From: Anaerolineaceae bacterium
GTDB lineage: Bacteria > Chloroflexota > Anaerolineae > Anaerolineales > Anaerolineaceae
Direction: 5' to 3'
NCBI GenBank assembly: GCA_011620465.1
Contig: WOZC01000092.1
Coordinates: 1-25,613 of the forward strand
DNA length: 25,613 nt
The position numbers and the translations under genes were made by a program. Below the pieces are notes generated by a model, which did no database searches, was not told the origin of the DNA, and worked only from the letters and a program-made list of their open reading frames with translations. Position 1 is the first letter of the stretch, and every line of letters starts with the position of its first letter. Shown here in pieces: positions 7,442 through 14,194 of the stretch.

Positions 7442-8452
7442 TTACCACTGATTATAGGCATGCTCGGCGAAACCGATGACGTCATCGAATTCAACCCGTT
7501 CTCCAGATAGGTTTGTGAAGAAGCCAGCAAACCTTCCAAACATCTGGTGGCAGGTATTATCGACAAAGAGCATCTTTGTACGTGTGGTACGATCGTAATG
7601 GGGGAAGAGCGTGGCTTCGAAACTTCCATCGTCCGAGCGTAATCGCCAGGGCTGCATAAAATCGGCTTGGTGAGTAATTTCCATTCGGTTCAGCTTGATC
7701 ACCTGATCCCCATAGTAAATGATGTTTTCCGTGCCTCGCATTTGGCTGGTTTTGCCAAAACCACAACCGAGGTTGAATCCGAAAAGACATCCATTCAAGC
7801 GAGCGCTGAGGCTGGACCAGATCCATTCGTGTTTGAAAGGCCAAACACCTCGCCCCCAGTCCATCAAACCAAAGGTGGTTTCCGGGTCAAATGCTAAGTT
7901 TTGACCGTCCAGGGAGAGCGCGACCTCTGCCTCGAACAGGTTGATTTTCTCATTGAAATAGAACTCATTAGGCTTTTCAAAGGGAAAACAAATGCTGATC
8001 GAGCGATCGATTGTTGGCTTCAGAGTGACTTCTGCAGACAATCCGTCAGCCTTGGCTGTTAGATACCGGGTTGAGTTTTGGGTCTCAAAACGCAAAAGGG
8101 CGCCATCCCGCTCCACCCTTAGCAGCGAGTCCGCCCGCGCATCGGTGGGCATCCCTAAAGAACGAAAGGGTAAGGGAATAATGATGTCTTTGGTAAAGAG
8201 ATGTTTTTGCGCGCCATGATCAAAGAGCATGATGTTGCAGTTACCAGCATAGGAGACGTGACCAATGGTGAGCTGGAGGCACAGGCGATGATCGCAGATT
8301 TGGTAGAAATCCCACTCTTTCAGACGCCACAGAGCAGCTTTTACACGAGCTGAGTCATAAACACCGCTCCCATCCAGCGAAATGCCTGGGACTGGACGAC
8401 CTTTAGGGGTAAGGACGTGTTCGTTAGGTAGGAAGTGATAATCAGGATTCAT
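7442..8452 (-). CDS. DUF2804 family protein
   Basis: 336-aa soluble protein of the DUF2804 family, whose function is unknown. Family features visible are RLKEWDFYQICDHRLCLQLT and HVSYAGNCN near the N-terminus. Further on are FGLMDWGRGVWPFKHEWIWS (about residues 195-214), NLGCGFGK and then PWRLRSDDGSFEATLFPHYDR. The predicted structure is mostly beta. Its ATG lies inside the end of the upstream adenylyltransferase gene (11-base overlap), so the two are translationally coupled. It is the last gene of a four-gene operon, which gives no clear clue to its role. Confidence 0.82.
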   Translation of the reverse strand: MNPDYHFLPNEHVLTPKGRPVPGISLDGSGVYDSARVKAALWRLKEWDFYQICDHRLCLQLTIGHVSYAGNCNIMLFDHGAQKHLFTKDIIIPLPFRSLGMPTDARADSLLRVERDGALLRFETQNSTRYLTAKADGLSAEVTLKPTIDRSISICFPFEKPNEFYFNEKINLFEAEVALSLDGQNLAFDPETTFGLMDWGRGVWPFKHEWIWSSLSARLNGCLFGFNLGCGFGKTSQMRGTENIIYYGDQVIKLNRMEITHQADFMQPWRLRSDDGSFEATLFPHYDRTTRTKMLFVDNTCHQMFGRFAGFFTNLSGERVEFDDVIGFAEHAYNQW

Positions 8453-9314
8453 TTTCCCTCGCAGGGGATTGGTCTATTTCGAAAGTTCGGGTGAGGTAGG
8501 CGGTGACCTTGACATCGTAGTCAGGATAGGAGTACCCCGAGACTTCACTGACGCTTTTGCTGGTATTACGGAAAAGGTTCAGGCAGGCGATGAGGGAAGC
8601 CCGGGTTTGGTCAAAACCGTCCATACGCCAGGTGTCAAGCAGAGCTTGCCCAACTTCAGGATCCAGGTGTTGCTGCAGGTATTTGTAGACCTTCCCGATG
8701 CTGAAGTTGAAGCCTTTTTCAAAGCCGAGTTGCCAGCTAAGCATGCGCATCAGCTCCTCACGCATCAGGTTGAGGTGGGCGTTGGCATAGGGCAGTTGCT
8801 GACGGGCAAGTGCTTTGGCGACATAGGTGCTCAGCCACCAAAACTCGTTGCAGCTATCCTCAAAGAGCTTACAAGTGGGCGGCTTGAGCCAATAATCCTC
8901 CTCATTGCTTTCCGGCAGAGCAGGCACGTGCCTATCCTTATCCAGCAGAATTCGGCGAAGGCGGTCCTGCTTGAGGTAAGACTCAAGCTTTTCCAATGGA
9001 AGCAGTGTCAGGTCGATGCGGTTGCCATCCTCAAAAAGCATGAGGTAGGCGAACGAGCCGCCCTCCTCGGGTGGAATACGGCACATGGTATCAGGCTTTT
9101 GCATGATGACGCGCCTGCCAAAAACGTCCAACCAGGTGTCATCTGACAGGAACGAATGCATCTCAGTAACAAGGTAGACGATGTCGAAATCCTGGTACTT
9201 GTCCGGGTGAATGTTGGGGTTGGCACGCGAGCCGTTCATCGCCACTACCCTGACGCGTTCGTCCTGGCGGGCGTATCCCAGGATCAGCTCGAACATTTCT
9301 TTTTCGGTACGCAT
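8442..9314 (-). CDS. ANT(6)-type aminoglycoside 6-adenylyltransferase homologue
   Basis: 290-aa nucleotidyltransferase that closely resembles streptomycin 6-adenylyltransferases (AadE/ANT(6)). It starts MRTEKEM, has GSRAN at residues 28-32 and the catalytic DFD pair (Asp42, Asp44). It continues with FAYLMLFEDGNRIDLTLLPLE, DSCNEFWW, LSWQLGFEKGFNFS and SYPDYD, all at positions expected for the family. Full length, with no lesion. The frame is open from 9332, but ATG at 9314 is chosen because AGAGGTG lies five bases upstream and relatives start with MRxEKEM. The family modifies streptomycin with AMP from ATP; whether this environmental copy does so is untested. It follows the VOC gene by 10 bases and overlaps DUF2804. 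Confidence 0.88.
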   Translation of the reverse strand: MRTEKEMFELILGYARQDERVRVVAMNGSRANPNIHPDKYQDFDIVYLVTEMHSFLSDDTWLDVFGRRVIMQKPDTMCRIPPEEGGSFAYLMLFEDGNRIDLTLLPLEKLESYLKQDRLRRILLDKDRHVPALPESNEEDYWLKPPTCKLFEDSCNEFWWLSTYVAKALARQQLPYANAHLNLMREELMRMLSWQLGFEKGFNFSIGKVYKYLQQHLDPEVGQALLDTWRMDGFDQTRASLIACLNLFRNTSKSVSEVSGYSYPDYDVKVTAYLTRTFEIDQSPARENES

Positions 9315-9324
9315 GTTCACCTCT

Positions 9325-9708
9325 TTAAGCAACCAGTTCGATCAGGTTGCCTTCCGGGTCGGCAATTACGCTTTCGTAATACCCATCCCCAGTCAGGCGA
9401 GGTCCGTTAAGGAGGGGGCAGCCGCTCTCTTGGAGTGACTTTGTGAGCTGGTCGACCTTTTCAGTTGAGCCAAGCTTGAAAGAAATGTGCACATAACCCA
9501 GTGGATGTTCGCCATTCGCCCTGGGGCTAATCCCTGGGCGCTGCATAATTTCGAGCCGGGCACCCTCATCGAAACTCAAGAAGTAAGTTTGAAGCCCGGT
9601 GCGCGGATTGTGATACTTTTGGCCGTGGGTGGCATTGAAGTGGCGGCAATAAAAATCTTTCATTGTCTCGAGGTCTTCCACGTAGAGGGCAATATGTTCA
9701 AGTTTCAT
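9325..9708 (-). CDS. VOC (glyoxalase/bleomycin-resistance) superfamily protein
   Basis: 127-aa protein with two beta-alpha-beta-beta-beta modules of the vicinal-oxygen-chelate fold. Four metal ligands stand where glyoxalase I-like enzymes have them: His5, Glu53 (ARLEIM), His74 (GYVHISF) and Glu124 (DPEGNLIEL). It is therefore likely a metal-dependent lyase, isomerase or dioxygenase rather than a metal-free drug-binding protein; the substrate cannot be read from sequence. The ribosome binding site GAGG sits at the end of the flavodoxin gene. The gene is second in the operon, two bases after the flavodoxin stop. Confidence 0.85.
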   Translation of the reverse strand: MKLEHIALYVEDLETMKDFYCRHFNATHGQKYHNPRTGLQTYFLSFDEGARLEIMQRPGISPRANGEHPLGYVHISFKLGSTEKVDQLTKSLQESGCPLLNGPRLTGDGYYESVIADPEGNLIELVA

Positions 9709-9710
9709 CT

Positions 9711-10226
9711 TTACCTCGCTTTCAGCCGCACATAACGGAGCAGATCCTCGGTATAGTCGCGGTTAGCCAGGTCCACTGAGGTTTGTTTAGCAGCCTGGGG
9801 TTTGCCGCTTTTTCTTGAGGTTAAGAATGTCAAAAACCTCATCAGCAGGCGGTCGAACAGGCTCATCTTTTCGTAGTTGATTCCGGAGAGGAAGTAAAAA
9901 AGATGAGCGGGTCTAACTTCACCCGCGCGGAAGTTAGTTTTAAAGATCAGTTCCTCATATTTTTCTTTTGAAGGTGTGGCGCCTGTGCAAAAAATCACCC
10001 AGGTCTTCCCGGGATAAGCTTCCATCCAGCGTTTGATTTTGCCAAGGCCTTTAATTTGCCCGGCATAAATACCGGCACCGTAAATAATCAAGGTGTATTC
10101 TGAAAGAGACTCTTTGTCGAATTCAACCACGTTTGACAGATCACATTGCAGGTCATCGGCGATCCAGCGGGCATAACGCTCTGAAAAGCCGGTTTTGGAT
10201 TTGTACAAAACGAGCACTTTTTTCAA
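9711..10226 (-). CDS. Flavodoxin-domain protein
   Basis: 171-aa protein that begins with the FMN phosphate-binding strand-loop of flavodoxins (VLVLYKSKTGFSERYARWIA, residues 4-23). LIIYGAGIYAGQIKGL and WVIFCTGATPS follow at the positions of the second and third flavin loops. The C-terminal segment is basic (SRKSGKPQAAKQ). It is closest in layout to the flavodoxin/HemG-like (menaquinone-dependent protoporphyrinogen oxidase) group, but an electron-transfer partner is not evident. First gene of the operon; no clear promoter is seen in the 150 bases between it and msrP. Confidence 0.82.
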   Translation of the reverse strand: MKKVLVLYKSKTGFSERYARWIADDLQCDLSNVVEFDKESLSEYTLIIYGAGIYAGQIKGLGKIKRWMEAYPGKTWVIFCTGATPSKEKYEELIFKTNFRAGEVRPAHLFYFLSGINYEKMSLFDRLLMRFLTFLTSRKSGKPQAAKQTSVDLANRDYTEDLLRYVRLKAR

Positions 10227-10376
10227 ACATCACCTCGTCCTTTGAGTTTAACTGATTTTGAGATCCGTGATGTGCTTTCGCTGTCAAACTTTCCCTTCCG
10301 TCGCAGGTGGGGTTTTGTGATTACCCTATGATGGGGTTGTGTAAAACCGGGTTCAAAAATAGTGCCCGACTTACGG

Positions 10377-11291
10377 TTAATACTCCAGGCGCAAATCCAT
10401 ATCCTTGTACAAATCTGCTACTTCATCGTAGCCATTGAAAAGCAGGGTTGAACGTCGTTCGCTCTCACCGATGCGGATTTCGGTTGCCTGGCTCCAGCGC
10501 GGGTGGTCCACAGCCGGGTTGACATTGGCATAAAAACCATATTCGTCTGGTGCCAGGCTCTGCCAGAGGGTTGGCGGCTGTTCTGCTACCAGGCTGATGC
10601 GGGCAACCGATTTGATGCTCTTAAACCCATATTTCCAGGGGACAACAACCCGAATGGGAGCGCCATTTTGCTTGGAAAGCGGTTCGTCGTACAGCCCGGT
10701 TGCCAGGATCGTCAGAGGATGCATGGCTTCGTCCAGGCGCAAACCTTCAGAATAGGGCCAGGGGTAATAACTCAATGAAACCTGCCCGGGCATTTCATCA
10801 GGACGGTAAACGGATTGGAACTGGACGTATTGGGCCTCAGGCAGTGGCTCAATATCTTCCAACAGTTTTTTGAGCTGAAAGCCCTGCCAGGGTAAGACCA
10901 TCGACCAGCCTTCCACGCAGCGCATGCGGTAGATATATTCATCAATTGTGTAGCGCTTAAGCAGTTCGTCCAATGCGATTGTTTGTGGGTTTGCAACCAA
11001 GCCGTCAATTTGGATCTCCCAGGGTTCTATGACAAAATCCCCGGTTCGATCGGCGACGCCGCGTTTTGAAAGAGAAAACTCGTAAAAGTTGACGTAATCA
11101 AGCGCATCTTCTTTCGCAGTCAGCTCATCCTGACCAAACAGTGTTGTGGTTGTGCCGGAACCGCCCGGCTCGCAGGCTGCTAATAGGAGCGCGGCTGAGG
11201 TTATACCCATCCCGCGCAAAAATTCACGCCGGTTGAGGTAAAGCGCTTTTGGCGTGATGATATCTTCAGGTATAGGTTGGATTCTTTGCAT
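10377..11291 (-). CDS. msrP: MsrP-type molybdopterin oxidoreductase (methionine sulfoxide reductase catalytic subunit), Tat lipoprotein
   Basis: 304-aa member of the YedY/MsrP branch of the sulfite oxidase fold, which reduces methionine sulfoxide in exported proteins. The N-terminus carries a twin-arginine motif (RREFLRG, 21-27) and a perfect lipobox, LAAC at 37-40. The protein is probably exported folded and anchored by lipid. The Mo-ligating cysteine is Cys125 in YRMRCVEGWSMVLPW. Other family blocks are DEMPGQ, GLRLDEAMHPLTILATGLY, NGAPIRVVVPWKYGFKSIKS and DEYGFYANVNPAVDHPRWSQAT, all intact. No gene for the heme-binding membrane partner MsrQ lies next to it. No strong ribosome binding site is seen (GAG, seven bases upstream). 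Confidence 0.93.
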   Translation of the reverse strand: MQRIQPIPEDIITPKALYLNRREFLRGMGITSAALLLAACEPGGSGTTTTLFGQDELTAKEDALDYVNFYEFSLSKRGVADRTGDFVIEPWEIQIDGLVANPQTIALDELLKRYTIDEYIYRMRCVEGWSMVLPWQGFQLKKLLEDIEPLPEAQYVQFQSVYRPDEMPGQVSLSYYPWPYSEGLRLDEAMHPLTILATGLYDEPLSKQNGAPIRVVVPWKYGFKSIKSVARISLVAEQPPTLWQSLAPDEYGFYANVNPAVDHPRWSQATEIRIGESERRSTLLFNGYDEVADLYKDMDLRLEY

Positions 11292-11358
11292 AGTTTGCTC
11301 TTTTTTGAATAAAAGGTGAAGTTGACACTGAAGTTAATTCTACCCACTGCTAATAGAC

Positions 11359-12025
11359 TTATTGATGAGACCATTTACAGCCATTCACCCAGGCGTGGAG
11401 ACCTGGATGACGCTGGCGCAGAACAAGATCACCGTGTTTGACTTGCAATTCTGGCAGTTGTGTTTGGATTTTGGTAAGGATGGGGTAAAACTCTTCCACG
11501 TCCCAATCCCTCGGGAAGCGCTTCTGAGAGGCTATGAGGTCAGATTGTGTATCAAAGGCGATATCACCAATCAGGTTTTTGCCATTTTCCTTTAACAATG
11601 GTATCAGCGAGCGTAAGAAATCGCCCTGTCGCTCATACTTCAAGGGGTGAAAAGCATAGTGTGAAAGCATAGGTCATCACGATGAAATCAAAGGATCTTC
11701 CAGCTAGCTCCTGGGGTAGTCCGCTTGAAAAATTACTCAGAATGAAAACTGCATTTGGCATACGCTGGCGGGCTTGATTCAACATTTCTTCCGAGAAATC
11801 CACAGCCGTCACCTGCCAGCCAGCTTGGTAGAAGCGGGAAGCCAAAGTGCCTGAACCTGTTCCCAGGTAGAGTAACTGACTTGGTTCGTGCGCCAAAACC
11901 AACCCGGATATTCGGTCTAACACTTATGCATAGCCGGCAAAGGGCAAGGTTTCTGCCTGGTCGCTTTGGATGATATCCTCGTCGTAGCTTTCAACCCACT
12001 GGTAAAAGTCGCCAGCATCGCACAT
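11359..12025 (-). pseudogene. Broken class I SAM-dependent methyltransferase
   Basis: Read in register, the strand encodes a methyltransferase of about 220 residues. FYQWVESYDEDI and PFAGYA near the start are followed by the SAM-binding LLYLGTGSGTLASRFYQ, TAVDFSEEML, FDFIVMTYAF and a C-terminal domain ending at 11359. Two lesions break it. First, an in-frame TAA at 11932-11934 falls directly after PFAGYA, where GAA (Glu) would restore the frame by one base change. Second, a 13-base near-tandem repeat (TATGCTTTCACAC then TATGCTTTTCACC on the coding strand, about 11647-11672) shifts the frame. Removing one copy rejoins TYAF to HPLKYERQ. It resembles YrrT-like methyltransferases. It starts just after the small gene at 12030, so both were probably one operon. 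A sequencing error could explain one lesion but hardly both. Confidence 0.85.
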
Positions 12026-12029
12026 GATA

Positions 12030-12248
12030 TTAGCGGTTCCTTTGATAAGTCACCTGGATTACAGGCTTCTTCTTACCGAGCAGCGCCAGAGGTAGGAAGA
12101 TCAACCCCAAACAACCAGTCTTGATCAACGACCAACCCCGGTCTACGCTTTGGACTGACACAACACGGTATCCTCGCCGCTCATTCCGGGCTATAGCGCG
12201 GTTAGCGGCTGGCTGGTTATAGTAATATTCGATTTTGGTGTTTTGCAT
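12030..12248 (-). CDS. Small hypothetical protein with one membrane segment
   Basis: 72-aa protein that I do not recognise. The N-terminal half is basic and Tyr/Asn-rich (EYYYNQPAANRAIARNERRG). Then comes YRVVSVQSVDRGW and a single hydrophobic stretch (GCLGLIFLPLALLG, about residues 45-58) followed by GKKKP. The start has a clear ribosome binding site (GAGGT, five bases upstream), so it is probably translated. It lies directly upstream of the methyltransferase pseudogene on the same strand. It could be an intact leftover of that operon. Confidence 0.6.
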   Translation of the reverse strand: MQNTKIEYYYNQPAANRAIARNERRGYRVVSVQSVDRGWSLIKTGCLGLIFLPLALLGKKKPVIQVTYQRNR

Positions 12249-12300
12249 GAGTACCTCTATTGGAATGATACTCTATTTCACATGGATTCGAAGGCTTTAC

Positions 12301-12377
12301 CCCTCACCCCGGTATGCCCTGCGGGCTACCGACACTCACCTTCGGCGAGACTCCACCTCCCGCAAACTAGGGGAGGG
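12301..12377. repeat. GC-rich palindromic intergenic element
   Basis: A noncoding stretch whose composition differs from its surroundings. CCCTC (12302-12306) at the left edge is complementary to GAGGG (12373-12377) at the right. Inside, GCCC-TGC-GGGC (12317-12327) forms a hairpin. It resembles dispersed intergenic repeats, but only this copy is visible in the window. Confidence 0.4.
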
Positions 12378-12398
12378 CTTAAGCGATTAAAATAAAAA

Positions 12399-12471
12399 TG
12401 ACCCTGCTCGGACTCGAACCGAGAACCTAACGCTTAAGAGGCGCTTGCTCTGCCAATTGAGCTACAGGGCC
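12399..12471 (-). tRNA. tRNA-Lys (anticodon CTT)
   Basis: A 73-base cloverleaf. Acceptor GGCCCTG pairs with CAGGGTC (one G-T), D arm GCTC/GAGC, anticodon stem AGCGC/GCGTT with loop CTCTTAA (anticodon CTT, codon AAG), T arm CTCGG/CCGAG with loop TTCGAGT, discriminator A. CCA is not encoded. Confidence 0.96.
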
Positions 12472-12484
12472 ATTCGTGGCTGGT

Positions 12485-12493
12485 ATTATAGCA
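12485..12493 (-). promoter_or_regulatory. Extended -10 promoter of tRNA-Lys
   Basis: Reverse complement reads TGC-TATAAT, 13 bases before the 5' end of the mature tRNA. It lies just after the terminator of the upstream tRNA-Asn, so the two tRNAs are separate transcription units. Confidence 0.65.
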
Positions 12494-12503
12494 CAGCCGT
12501 TTG

Positions 12504-12535
12504 AAAAAAAAGACCTCTGGCTTCCCAAAGATCTT
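12504..12535 (-). terminator. Rho-independent terminator of tRNA-Asn
   Basis: On the - strand, AAGATCTTTGG pairs with CCAGAGGTCTT over 11 base pairs (three wobbles) around a GAAG loop, followed by a run of Ts. It starts 9 bases after the tRNA-Asn 3' end. Confidence 0.9.
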
Positions 12536-12543
12536 CTTTTCAG

Positions 12544-12616
12544 CTCCCCGGAGAGGACTCGAACCTCTAACCTAGCGGTTAACAGCCGCCCGCTCTGCCG
12601 ATTGAGCTACCAGGGA
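12544..12616 (-). tRNA. tRNA-Asn (anticodon GTT)
   Basis: A 73-base cloverleaf. Acceptor TCCCTGG pairs with CCGGGGA (one T-G), D arm GCTC/GAGC, anticodon stem GGCGG/CCGCT with loop CTGTTAA (anticodon GTT, codon AAC), T arm AGAGG/CCTCT with loop TTCGAGT, discriminator G. CCA is not encoded. Confidence 0.96.
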
Positions 12617-12628
12617 AGGCAAGTTGTT

Positions 12629-12657
12629 ATTATAGGCAAAATTCCACTCAGTGTCAA
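12629..12657 (-). promoter_or_regulatory. Perfect consensus sigma-70 promoter of tRNA-Asn
   Basis: On the - strand, TTGACA (12652-12657), a 17-base spacer and TATAAT (12629-12634) match the housekeeping consensus at all 12 positions. Transcription would start a few bases before the tRNA. Confidence 0.93.
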
Positions 12658-12773
12658 GACAAACCAAGCCAACCAACCAAGCCAAGGTTTTTCTCAATAC
12701 CAATTCAGAAAAAAAAGGATTTCTTCAATCACATGAAGTGCCTGACGATGAGGAATGAGCGCTAAAGTGAGAC

Positions 12774-12804
12774 AAAAAACCCGCCTGAATTTGATCAGGC
12801 GGGT
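12774..12804 (-). terminator. Rho-independent terminator of the Ca2+-loop protein gene
   Basis: On the - strand, ACCCGCCTGA (12795-12804) pairs perfectly with TCAGGCGGGT (12779-12788) around a 6-base loop, followed by a T run. It lies 22 bases after the stop codon. Confidence 0.93.
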
Positions 12805-12826
12805 ATTGAACTAAACCATACAAAAT

Positions 12827-13360
12827 TTAGTCATCCATGCAAGAGCCGTCATGGAAGCCCTGACCGTCACCCATACCTTGCCCGGGACCCATACCTAAAC
12901 CAGAACCTCCGTTACTGCGACCAGCGCCCATACCGGCACCAGCACCGTAACCTTGCCCATTTCCCTGCATGCCAGTCCCACTACCAGAATCGAAATTCTG
13001 ACCCATACCCATACCATGCTGCATTCCAGAACCGCTGGCATCACGCAACCTTAGCTGATCAGGAACTCCGTCGCCATCAGCATCACAGGTACCATCACCA
13101 GGACCGAATCCGTAGCCAGATTGATTACCGAGACCACTACCATCGCGTAGTTGCAGTTTGTCGCGAATGCCATCGCCATCGGCGTCGCAGGTTCCGTCAC
13201 AGTTTCCGTGACCGAAAGCCTGGCGGGTTACCTCGGGAGCAGGGAGCGTTTCCTCAGTTTCAGGCGTGCTGGTCTGAGCGTAAGCACTGCCAGCGGCTCC
13301 GAAGATAAATATCCCAAGCACCAGGGTGATGATCGCAATTGTCAATTTTTTCGTTTTCAT
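12827..13360 (-). CDS. Secreted Met/Gly-rich protein with two Ca2+-binding-type loops
   Basis: 177-aa exported protein of no family I can name. A signal peptide (residues 1-28, AYA cleavage site) leads to a short acidic segment. Two repeats 34 residues apart follow, each containing TCDADGDG then a D at the twelfth loop position (Asp59-Asp67 and Asp93-Asp101), with DxDxDG spacing like EF-hand, dockerin or thrombospondin type-3 Ca2+ loops. The rest (110-177) is low-complexity Gly/Met/Gln/Ser with scattered His and a final Cys, plausibly disordered and able to bind soft metals. Four of its five cysteines flank the loops (C54, C58, C92, plus one near the end). The start has a strong ribosome binding site (AAGGAG). 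It is divergent from a two-component system and probably its target. Ca2+ and metal binding are inferred from motif only. Confidence 0.8.
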   Translation of the reverse strand: MKTKKLTIAIITLVLGIFIFGAAGSAYAQTSTPETEETLPAPEVTRQAFGHGNCDGTCDADGDGIRDKLQLRDGSGLGNQSGYGFGPGDGTCDADGDGVPDQLRLRDASGSGMQHGMGMGQNFDSGSGTGMQGNGQGYGAGAGMGAGRSNGGSGLGMGPGQGMGDGQGFHDGSCMDD

Positions 13361-13422
13361 TTTTACTCCTTAGTATTCATCACTCTTTTGTGATGTTGAC
13401 TCTATAATAGAACTGTGACATT

Positions 13423-13463
13423 GAGAATTTACTCAAAAATTATTCAGATTTAGAGTATTTACT
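13423..13463. promoter_or_regulatory. 30-bp-spaced direct repeat, candidate response-regulator sites
   Basis: GAGAATTTACT (13423-13433) and GAGTATTTACT (13453-13463) match at 10 of 11 bases and start exactly 30 bp apart. They lie in the 146-bp region between the divergent secreted-protein gene and the response-regulator gene. The right copy abuts a candidate extended -10 (TGA-GATAAT, 13465-13473) for the regulator. OmpR-type regulators bind direct repeats on one face of the helix, which fits, but binding is inferred. Confidence 0.5.
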
Positions 13464-13506
13464 ATGAGATAATGTAACGACAGTTCATTCTTATCAAAGG
13501 TTTAGG

Positions 13507-14193
13507 ATGCATAAGATATTAATCGTTGAGGATGAAGAGAACCTCAATAAAATCTTGCAGGATTACTTGCTTCATTACGGGTTTGAGCCTGTTTCTGCAT
13601 ATACTGGCAGTGAGGGTCTTCATATTTGGAGGCAAGAAAACCTGGATATGATCCTTCTGGATCTAAATCTGCCTGATATGGATGGACTGGACCTGTTGCG
13701 TGAAGTGCGCAAGAAAGACCAGTTGCCTGTGATCATGATCTCCGCACGCATTGACGAAGTTGAACGGTTGATCGGTCTGGAGTTAGGGGCAGATGACTAT
13801 ATCCCCAAGCCTTTTTCGCCTCGTGAAGTTGTTGCGCGGGTCAAAGCGGTTTTACGCCGGTTGAACCGTCCTGCAACCCGGACGGATCGTCTTTATCTCG
13901 GTCAGCTTCAGATTGACCCGCGGGGGCATACTGCCTCAGTAGCCGGGAAAACTCTGGATTTGACCCCATCAGAATTTCATCTGTTGGGGCAGCTGATTTC
14001 CGAGCCAGATCGTGCATTTACCCGTGTGGAACTGCTCGAGTCGACACAGGGCAGCCGTTTTGAAGGGTACGAACGCACCATTGATATTCATATCAAGAAC
14101 ATCCGCCAAAAATTACGGGCTCTTGACCCAGACACAGTTTACATACGAACTGTTTTCGGCGTTGGATACCGTGCGGGGTTTGCGAAGAAGTAA
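13507..14193 (+). CDS. OmpR/PhoB-family response regulator
   Basis: 228-aa regulator with a receiver domain (residues 3-115) and a winged-helix DNA-binding domain (about 130-225). The phosphorylation set is complete: acidic pocket Glu8/Asp9, phosphoacceptor Asp52 (LLDLNLPDMDG), Ser79, and Lys101 in IPKPF. The output domain shows LTPSEFHLLGQLIS, the recognition-helix region TIDIHIKNIRQKL and the C-terminal wing VFGVGYR. The ribosome binding site is AAAGG, six bases upstream. The kinase gene begins one base after its stop, so the pair is co-expressed. The divergent secreted-protein gene is the obvious candidate target. In style it is close to BaeR/ResD-type regulators, but the signal is unknown. 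Confidence 0.93.
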   Translation: MHKILIVEDEENLNKILQDYLLHYGFEPVSAYTGSEGLHIWRQENLDMILLDLNLPDMDGLDLLREVRKKDQLPVIMISARIDEVERLIGLELGADDYIPKPFSPREVVARVKAVLRRLNRPATRTDRLYLGQLQIDPRGHTASVAGKTLDLTPSEFHLLGQLISEPDRAFTRVELLESTQGSRFEGYERTIDIHIKNIRQKLRALDPDTVYIRTVFGVGYRAGFAKK

Positions 14194-14194
14194 A

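Noticed and set aside
8469..9146. 225-codon + strand frame opposite the adenylyltransferase gene
   Set aside because: The - strand frame encodes a full, recognisable ANT(6) homologue; the opposite frame has no motif or ribosome binding site and is a coding shadow.
12476..12736. Open frame of 86 codons on the + strand across the tRNA-Asn gene
   Set aside because: It reads through the antisense of tRNA-Asn and of its perfect promoter. It has no ribosome binding site and its protein is the typical tRNA-antisense artefact.
13403..13408. TATAAT on the + strand as a promoter for the two-component operon
   Set aside because: It is about 100 bases upstream with no matching -35 box and no TG extension. 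On the - strand the same bases give a plausible -10 for the secreted-protein gene, so a + strand call is not supported.
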